Below, piece after piece: positions 58,458-64,000 of a DNA stretch of 64,000 bases. Source of the stretch: Myxococcales bacterium (GTDB taxonomy: Bacteria; Myxococcota_A; Polyangia; Polyangiales; Polyangiaceae); NCBI GenBank assembly GCA_025355005.1, contig JANXLV010000019.1:1-64000 (forward strand). The letters are read 5' to 3'. The position numbers and the translations under genes are program-made. Every line of letters starts with the position of its first letter. Position 1 is the first letter of the stretch. A model generated the notes under the pieces. It worked only from the letters and a program-made list of their open reading frames with translations, searched no databases and was not told the origin of the DNA.

Positions 58458-60305
58458 GTGTCGCACAACCTTGTTCAGCTACGCCGTCACCGCGCTGATT
58501 TCAGCCTGACCGACAACGCTCTGTCGCGCCTCAAGCAGGTGATGCACGAGAGGCGTGAGATCACGCAGGACGACATCGCGCAGATCGCGAAGGCCACGCA
58601 CCAGCCCGAGGCCGCGGTGTTCGGCGTGGCCACGTACTACGGCGACCTCGGAATGAAGAAGCGCGGCAGGACGCGCGTGAAGGTGTGTCGCGGCACCGCG
58701 TGCTTCGCGACGTCCGGCGAGGCTCACGTGACGTGGCTCGAGGAAGCACTGGGCGTCACGCTCGACGAGACCAGCGCGGACGGCAGCGTCTCGCTCGAGG
58801 GCGTGTACTGCCTCGGATTCTGCAACGCCGGCCCCACCGTCGAGGTCGATGGCAAGGTCTACGCTGGCCTCACGAAGGAGAGCGCGCACGCTCTCGCAAA
58901 GGATCTCGGCGCGCATGCGGCGGGTCGCGGAGCGATGCATCTTGCGGACGTCGCGAACGTGCCCGTGTTCGAGGCGCACGGGTGTCCCGCGATCGTGACG
59001 GAGCGGCTCGCGCTCTTCACCGCGAGCGGCGTGGATGCCACCAAGCTGGACGTCGCCGAGACGCATCACGCGTGGAAGGGCTTCGCGCTCGCGCTCGCAA
59101 CGAAGACCCCGGACGAGACCATCGCAGAGGTGGAGCGCTCTCAGCTGCGCGGCCGGGGCGGCGCGGGGTTCCCGACCGCGACCAAGTGGAAGCTCGCTGC
59201 TGGTCATGTAAAGAGCCAGAGCGCCCGTGCGGGTTCCCACTCGGTTGCAGGTAGCGATTCCGGTCGGAACGACGCGTTCGTGGTGTGCAACGCGGACGAG
59301 GGCGATCCGGGCTCGTACATCGACAAGTACCTGATGGAGAAGGACCCGTTCGCGGTGCTCGAGGGCGTCGCGATCGCCGGCTACGCGATCGGCGCGACGC
59401 GTGGCTTCGTGTACGTGCGTTCCGAGTACCCGCTCTCCATGCCGACCTTGAAGAAGGCAGTCGTGGATGCGCGCAAGGCGGGGTGGCTCGGCACGAACAT
59501 CCGTGGCAGCGGGTTTAGCTTCGAGATCGAGATCGTGGAAGGCGCCGGCTCGTACGTCTGCGGCGAGGAGACCGCGCTGCTCCGCTCGCTCGAAGGGCTC
59601 CGCGGCATGGTGACCGCGCGACCGCCGTTTCCCGCAGAAAAAGGCCTGTTCGAGCGTCCCACGATCGTGAACAACGTGGAGACGCTCGCGAACCTCGGCT
59701 GGATCATGCGCCACGGCGGCGACGTCTACGCGGCGATGGGCATCGGCAAGAGCCGCGGCACGAAGGCGATCTCGATCAACGAGCTCTTCGCGCGTCCTGG
59801 CATGTACGAGGTCCCGTTCGGAACGCCGCTGCGCGAGGTCCTGGAAACGCTCGGCGGCGGAATGAAGACGGGCCGGCCCATCAAGGCCGTACAGGTGGGC
59901 GGGCCTCTCGGCGGCGTCCTTCCAAACTCGCTCCTCGACACTCCGATCGGCTTCGACGAGCTCGACGCTGTCGGCGGCCTGCTCGGGCACGGCGGCGTGG
60001 TCGCATGGGACGACACGGTCGACGTTCGCGACATCGCCATTCACCTCTTCGAGTTCTGCGACGCAGAGTCCTGCGGGAAGTGCTTTCCGTGTCGCATCGG
60101 CGGGCGCCGCGGGTGGGAGCTCGTGAAGCGCATGCGCACCAGCACCGATCGCGCGCAGCTAGATGCGGACGCCGCGCTCCTTCTGGACCTGTGCGAGACC
60201 ATGAAGCTTGGCTCGCTGTGCGCGCACGGCGGCGCCATTCCCATTCCCATCGCGTCGCTCCTGACGCATTTCAACGGCGAGATGATGACCGGAGGTGCGC
60301 GATGA
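58458..60305 (+). CDS. Fused NuoE-NuoF type diaphorase subunit of NAD-dependent formate dehydrogenase
   Basis: The 615-residue protein starts at GTG 58458. Residues 1-160 are NuoE/FdsG-like with the [2Fe-2S] cysteines 77, 82, 118 and 122. Residues about 165-615 are NuoF/FdsB-like: RGRGGAGFPTATKWKLA (from 231) for FMN/NADH and the [4Fe-4S] motif ESCGKCFPCRIG with a later Cys. It passes electrons from formate to NAD+. It overlaps the catalytic subunit gene by 4 bases, so the two are coupled. In most relatives the two parts are separate genes. Confidence 0.92.
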   Translation: MSHNLVQLRRHRADFSLTDNALSRLKQVMHERREITQDDIAQIAKATHQPEAAVFGVATYYGDLGMKKRGRTRVKVCRGTACFATSGEAHVTWLEEALGVTLDETSADGSVSLEGVYCLGFCNAGPTVEVDGKVYAGLTKESAHALAKDLGAHAAGRGAMHLADVANVPVFEAHGCPAIVTERLALFTASGVDATKLDVAETHHAWKGFALALATKTPDETIAEVERSQLRGRGGAGFPTATKWKLAAGHVKSQSARAGSHSVAGSDSGRNDAFVVCNADEGDPGSYIDKYLMEKDPFAVLEGVAIAGYAIGATRGFVYVRSEYPLSMPTLKKAVVDARKAGWLGTNIRGSGFSFEIEIVEGAGSYVCGEETALLRSLEGLRGMVTARPPFPAEKGLFERPTIVNNVETLANLGWIMRHGGDVYAAMGIGKSRGTKAISINELFARPGMYEVPFGTPLREVLETLGGGMKTGRPIKAVQVGGPLGGVLPNSLLDTPIGFDELDAVGGLLGHGGVVAWDDTVDVRDIAIHLFEFCDAESCGKCFPCRIGGRRGWELVKRMRTSTDRAQLDADAALLLDLCETMKLGSLCAHGGAIPIPIASLLTHFNGEMMTGGAR

Positions 60306-63088
60306 GCGCTGATGGAACTGCCGACGCGAAGCGCGAGCGCAAGGTGGTGCGCCTCCAGATCGACGGACAGGAATACGTCGCGAGCGACCGCGCCACCATC
60401 CTGGACGTCGCGCGCCGCGCGAACATCTTCATTCCTACGCTCTGCTACGACCCCAAGCTCGCCGCGTTCGGCGCGTGCCGTGTGTGCATGGTCGGCGTTG
60501 CGGGCGCACGTGGTCCCGTGGCCGCATGCACGACGCCCGTGCGCGAAGGTATGGTCGTGGACACGCACGACGCGATCGCCACGCGCGTGGCAAAGGGTGT
60601 CGTGGAGCTCGTGCTGTCCGACTATCCGGACGCAGCGCTCGCGCGCGAAGGCGACCGCAACGAGCTGCGCGATGTCGCCGCCCATTTCGGGCTAAAAAAC
60701 AGCCGCTATCAGGGCGAGCGACACGCGTACGCCAAGGACGACCGCCATCCGTACATCAAGGTGGACATGAACGAGTGCATCGTCTGCGGACGATGCGTGC
60801 GTGCCTGCGACGAGGTGCAGGGCGCATTCGCGCTGGCATACGCCGGCCGCGGCTTCGGCACCAAGATCGTCGCTGGCATGGACTCGTCGTTCGCGGACTC
60901 GAGCTGCGTCTCGTGCGGCGCGTGCGTGCAGACGTGCCCCACGGGCGCCCTGGACGAAGAGGCCTTCAAGCTGAAGGAGACCATCGACAAGACGGTCACC
61001 ACCACGTGCGCGTACTGCGGCGTGGGTTGCTCGCTCGAAGTGAACGTCCGCGGCGACCACGTGGTGTCGATCGACCCCGCCGCCGAAGGTCCGTCCAACG
61101 AGGGGCACACCTGCGTGAAGGGCCGCTTCGCGCACCAGTACGCGCGCGCCGCAGATCGCCTGACCGCTCCCCTGCTCCGCCGGACGGACGGCACGTGGCG
61201 CGAGACGAACTGGGAAGAGGCCTACGCGTTCGTCGCGTCGCGCATGAACGACATCAAGCAGAAGCACGGCCCCGACGCGCTGGCCGCCATTTCTTCCAGC
61301 CGCTGCACGAACGAGGAGAACTACCTCCTCATGAAGCTGTTTCGCACGGCGATCGGCACGAACAACATCGACAACTGCTCGCGCGTCTGTCACTCGCCCA
61401 CCTCGCTGGGGCTCATTCGCTCGCTCGGGGAGTCGGGCGGGTCGAACTCGTTCGCGGACATCGATCTCACGTCGTGCATCCTGCTCACTGGCGCGAACCC
61501 CACGGAGGGCCACCCGGTCGTGGGCGCGCGCATGAAGGAGGCGGTGTTGCGCGGGGCGAAGCTGATCGTGATCGATCCGCGGCGCATCGAGCTCGCGCAG
61601 ATGGCGGACGTGTATCTGCAGCTTCGGCCTGGCAGCAACGTCGCGGTCTACAACGGGCTCGCGCATGTGATCATCAGGGATGGCCTTGCGAACCAGGCGT
61701 TCATCGACGCGCGCACGGACGGGTGGCAGGCGTACAAGGACTTCATCGCCACATACGATCCTCAGAGGGTCTTTGAGCTCAGCGGCGTGGCCCCGAAGGA
61801 CCTGGAGCGCGCGGCGCACCTCTACGCGAAGAGCCCGCCCGCGGGGATTCACTACGGACTGGGCGTGACGGAGCAGTCGCAGGGCGTGTCCGGCGTGCGC
61901 ACGCTCGCCAACCTGGCGCTGCTCACTGGCAACTTCGGCGTGCGAGGCGCCGGCTCCAACCCGCTACGCGGCCAGAACAACGTGCAGGGCTCCAGCGACG
62001 TGGGCGCGCTGCCCACGTACCTGACCATGTACCGCCCCATGGCGGACGACGCCACGCGCGCGCAGTTCGAGAAGAAGTGGAACGTCACGATCAAGAAAGA
62101 GCGCGGGCTCATGATCCCGGAGATGTTCCAGAGCGCGATCGACGGCACGCTGCGCGGGATGTATGTCTTCGGCGAGGACATCGCGCAGACCGATCCGAAC
62201 GTGCACCACGTGGAGAAGGCGCTGCGCGCGCTGGACCTCTTGGTCGTGCACGACATCTTCGAGAACGTGACGGCGCAGTTCGCGCACGCGCTGCTCCCAG
62301 GCTCTGCATTCCTCGAGAAAACAGGCACGTTCACGAACGCGGAGCGCCGCGTGCAGCTCGTGAACCAGGCCGTGCCACCGCCGGGCGACGCACGTCGTGA
62401 TCTGGATATTCTGATCCAGCTCAGCAAGCATCTTGGCTACGAGATGCCGCACAAGGACGCCGCGGATGTGATGGACGAGATCGCAGAGCTCACGCCGCAG
62501 ATGAGGGGCATCTCGCACGCGCGGCTTGGAACACAGGGCCTGCAGTGGCCAGTGCCCGACAAGGACCACCCAGGAACGCCCGTGCTCTATGAAGAGCAGT
62601 TCCTCACGGCGAATGGACGTGGCGTGCTGTTCCCGGTGGAGTGGGAGCCGCCGGGTGAGTCCGCGAGCGCGGACCTGCCGTTCATCCTGATCACGGGAAG
62701 GCAGCTCGCGCACTACAACTCCGGAACGCAGACACGGCGCACGGGCAACTCGGAGCTGCAGCCCGCTGACCTGGTGGAGATTCACCCGGGCGACGCGGCC
62801 GAGCTCGGGATCGCGCCGGGAGACATGGTCGAGATCGCCAGCGCTCGCGGAAGCGTGCAGACATGGGCCTGCGTCACCACGCGCGTCATGCGCGGCAACG
62901 TGTTCCTGTCGTTCCACTTCCCCGAGGTGAAGACCAACTTGCTCACCAGCGGCAACGCGGATCCGGGGACCAAGTGCCCCGAGTACAAGGTGACCGCGGT
63001 CTCCGTGCGCAAGGTCGTGGGTGAGCACCCGAAGGCACCCGAGGCGGCGAAGGGTTTCCGGCAAGACGCGTTCGACGCGGCGGAATAA
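60302..63088 (+). CDS. fdhF: Formate dehydrogenase catalytic subunit (Mo/W-bis-MGD)
   Basis: The 928-residue protein has an N-terminal [2Fe-2S] ferredoxin domain (Cys48, 59, 62, 76), two [4Fe-4S] clusters (Cys159, 162, 165, 169; Cys202, 205, 208, 212), the proximal [4Fe-4S] of FDH (Cys236, 239, 243, 271), and the active-site SRVCHS with Cys363 as metal ligand. The C-terminal molydopterin-binding domain reads GRQLAHYNSGTQTRRTGNSE. It oxidises formate to CO2. No selenocysteine is used. It forms an operon with the diaphorase and FdhD. Confidence 0.93.
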   Translation: MSADGTADAKRERKVVRLQIDGQEYVASDRATILDVARRANIFIPTLCYDPKLAAFGACRVCMVGVAGARGPVAACTTPVREGMVVDTHDAIATRVAKGVVELVLSDYPDAALAREGDRNELRDVAAHFGLKNSRYQGERHAYAKDDRHPYIKVDMNECIVCGRCVRACDEVQGAFALAYAGRGFGTKIVAGMDSSFADSSCVSCGACVQTCPTGALDEEAFKLKETIDKTVTTTCAYCGVGCSLEVNVRGDHVVSIDPAAEGPSNEGHTCVKGRFAHQYARAADRLTAPLLRRTDGTWRETNWEEAYAFVASRMNDIKQKHGPDALAAISSSRCTNEENYLLMKLFRTAIGTNNIDNCSRVCHSPTSLGLIRSLGESGGSNSFADIDLTSCILLTGANPTEGHPVVGARMKEAVLRGAKLIVIDPRRIELAQMADVYLQLRPGSNVAVYNGLAHVIIRDGLANQAFIDARTDGWQAYKDFIATYDPQRVFELSGVAPKDLERAAHLYAKSPPAGIHYGLGVTEQSQGVSGVRTLANLALLTGNFGVRGAGSNPLRGQNNVQGSSDVGALPTYLTMYRPMADDATRAQFEKKWNVTIKKERGLMIPEMFQSAIDGTLRGMYVFGEDIAQTDPNVHHVEKALRALDLLVVHDIFENVTAQFAHALLPGSAFLEKTGTFTNAERRVQLVNQAVPPPGDARRDLDILIQLSKHLGYEMPHKDAADVMDEIAELTPQMRGISHARLGTQGLQWPVPDKDHPGTPVLYEEQFLTANGRGVLFPVEWEPPGESASADLPFILITGRQLAHYNSGTQTRRTGNSELQPADLVEIHPGDAAELGIAPGDMVEIASARGSVQTWACVTTRVMRGNVFLSFHFPEVKTNLLTSGNADPGTKCPEYKVTAVSVRKVVGEHPKAPEAAKGFRQDAFDAAE

Positions 63089-63094
63089 GCTCAT

Positions 63095-63922
63095 TTGACG
63101 AACCCATCGCGCAACAAGAGGGAGATCGGCGTCGCCCGCTACGAGCAGGGCGCGTTCTCTTCACGCGGCGACGAGATCGCATGTGAAGAGCCGCTGGAGA
63201 TCCGCGTCTCCGGTGACACGTTCGCGATCACGATGCGCACGCCAGGCCACGATCGGGAGCTCGCGCTCGGCCTGCTCTTCGCGGAAGGTGTCATCAAGGG
63301 CGTGGACGACGTGGCGACGGTGACCCATTGCGGACGGACTGGCGACGCCGGGCGCGAGAACACGATCGACGTGAGACCCGTGTCCACCGCGAAGGTCGTG
63401 CTGCCGGACGAGCTCCCCGGACGGCGCGGCACGCTCACCACCAGCGCGTGTGGCGTGTGCGGTCGTCAGAGCATCGATGATCTGCTCGAGCGGTGCACGC
63501 CGCTCCCGCTCGGGGCAACGCTGCCCGCCGACGCGATCCTCCGCGCGGTTTCTTCCCTCGATGGGGCGCAGGAGCTCTACGCGCTCACGGGAGGCTGCCA
63601 CGCCGCGATGCTCAGCACGTTCGATGGTGAGCGGGTCGCGGCGTTCGAGGACGTGGGCCGTCACAACGCCGTCGACAAACTGATCGGAGCCATGCTGCTT
63701 CTGAAGAAGCTCCCCCTTGCCGGTCACATCCTCACGGTGAGCGGACGTGCCAGCTTCGAGCTGGTGCAGAAGGCCGCCGTCGCGGGCATCCCGGTGCTCG
63801 CGAGCGTGTCCGCGCCGAGCACGCTCGCTGTGGACCTGGCCACGCGCGCGAACGTGACGCTTGCGGGCTTCGTGCGCGGGGCCGCGATGAACGTCTACGC
63901 TGGTGTGGAGCGCATCACGTGA
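63095..63922 (+). CDS. fdhD: Formate dehydrogenase accessory sulfurtransferase FdhD
   Basis: The 275-residue protein starts at TTG 63095, 6 bases after fdhF. It has the sulfur-carrying CGVC at Cys119/Cys122 and the FEDVGRHNAVDKLIG motif. It delivers sulfur from IscS to the molybdenum cofactor of formate dehydrogenase, supporting the functional identity of the upstream enzyme. The stop overlaps the next GTG start. Confidence 0.93.
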   Translation: MTNPSRNKREIGVARYEQGAFSSRGDEIACEEPLEIRVSGDTFAITMRTPGHDRELALGLLFAEGVIKGVDDVATVTHCGRTGDAGRENTIDVRPVSTAKVVLPDELPGRRGTLTTSACGVCGRQSIDDLLERCTPLPLGATLPADAILRAVSSLDGAQELYALTGGCHAAMLSTFDGERVAAFEDVGRHNAVDKLIGAMLLLKKLPLAGHILTVSGRASFELVQKAAVAGIPVLASVSAPSTLAVDLATRANVTLAGFVRGAAMNVYAGVERIT

Positions 63923-64000
63923 GCGGACTCGTGGACACGCGTGATTTTCAGAAGGGCGCGCAGCTGTATGCGGAGGGCCGCTACTGGGAGGCGCACGAGG
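63919..64000 (+). CDS. DUF309 family protein, truncated by window end
   Basis: The GTG at 63919 overlaps the fdhD stop (GTGA). Only 27 residues are visible, including DFQKGAQLYAEGRYWEAHE, the N-terminal motif of the DUF309 helical family. Function unknown; the coupling suggests co-transcription with the formate dehydrogenase operon. Confidence 0.7.
   Translation, partial: MSGLVDTRDFQKGAQLYAEGRYWEAHE

Noticed and set aside
58479-60044. 521-codon minus-strand frame
   Set aside because: Antisense to the NuoE/NuoF fusion; no domain.

Overview
The window is a GC-rich, gene-dense bacterial chromosome segment. Its gene content points to a myxobacterium (phylum Myxococcota, probably a Polyangiales-type lineage). 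It has many Gly/Ser/Thr-rich or Cys-rich lipoproteins, Ser/Thr protein kinases with C-terminal membrane anchors, an AgmX/PglI-type protein, a DUF6209-like lipoprotein and an ElbD-like multidomain ether-lipid enzyme. This assignment is inferred from families; no rRNA, tRNA or marker gene is present. I saw no insertion sequence, phage, integrase or CRISPR array. Starts at GTG or TTG are common.

Layout. 1-6571: an ATP/ADP-translocase-like carrier, a large unknown lipoprotein, and a minus-strand operon (ATP-grasp enzyme, PAP2 phosphatase, outer-membrane-like protein). 6611-14161: a Cys-repeat lipoprotein with a formylglycine-enzyme-like end, an internally deleted ChrA, two lipoproteins (one behind a good sigma-54 promoter, one a cyclophilin), a molybdopterin oxidoreductase and an AgmX-like protein. 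14317-19029: a 1570-residue reductase/AMP-ligase/ACP/acyltransferase/SCP2 protein. 19052-23387: a small secreted protein and a tight operon of three zinc-ribbon proteins followed by a CPA1 antiporter. 23443-28118: a maleylacetate reductase-homogentisate dioxygenase fusion, divergent from a glutathione transferase and an acyl-CoA synthetase. 28153-32750: envelope proteins, an epimerase, a diacylglycerol kinase-like protein and a GST-ABM fusion.

32784-38975 holds what I consider the most interesting locus. A five-gene plus-strand operon starts with an EF-hand NADPH oxidase of NOX5 type, followed by a pentaheme cytochrome c lipoprotein, a small lipoprotein, an outer-membrane-type protein and a Cys-Pro-Cys thioredoxin-like lipoprotein. 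Together they look like a calcium-responsive electron path from cytosolic NADPH to the periplasm or cell surface. 39007-48183 is mixed: phosphoesterase, small proteins behind a structured leader, DUF4397 lipoprotein, malate dehydrogenase, ketopantoate reductase, a possible oxygenase, a TetR regulator, and two divergent lipoprotein genes whose start codons overlap.

48185-56133: a DhaK-DhaL fusion, two protein kinases, a TPR/PEGA-like protein and a Cys-rich lipoprotein, then a decayed 2-oxoacid dehydrogenase E2 remnant and a DUF6209-like lipoprotein. 56197-58410: a DnaJ-type zinc-finger protein and two lipoproteins. 58458-64000: an NAD-linked formate dehydrogenase operon (fused NuoE/NuoF-type diaphorase, catalytic subunit, FdhD) running into a DUF309 gene cut by the window edge.
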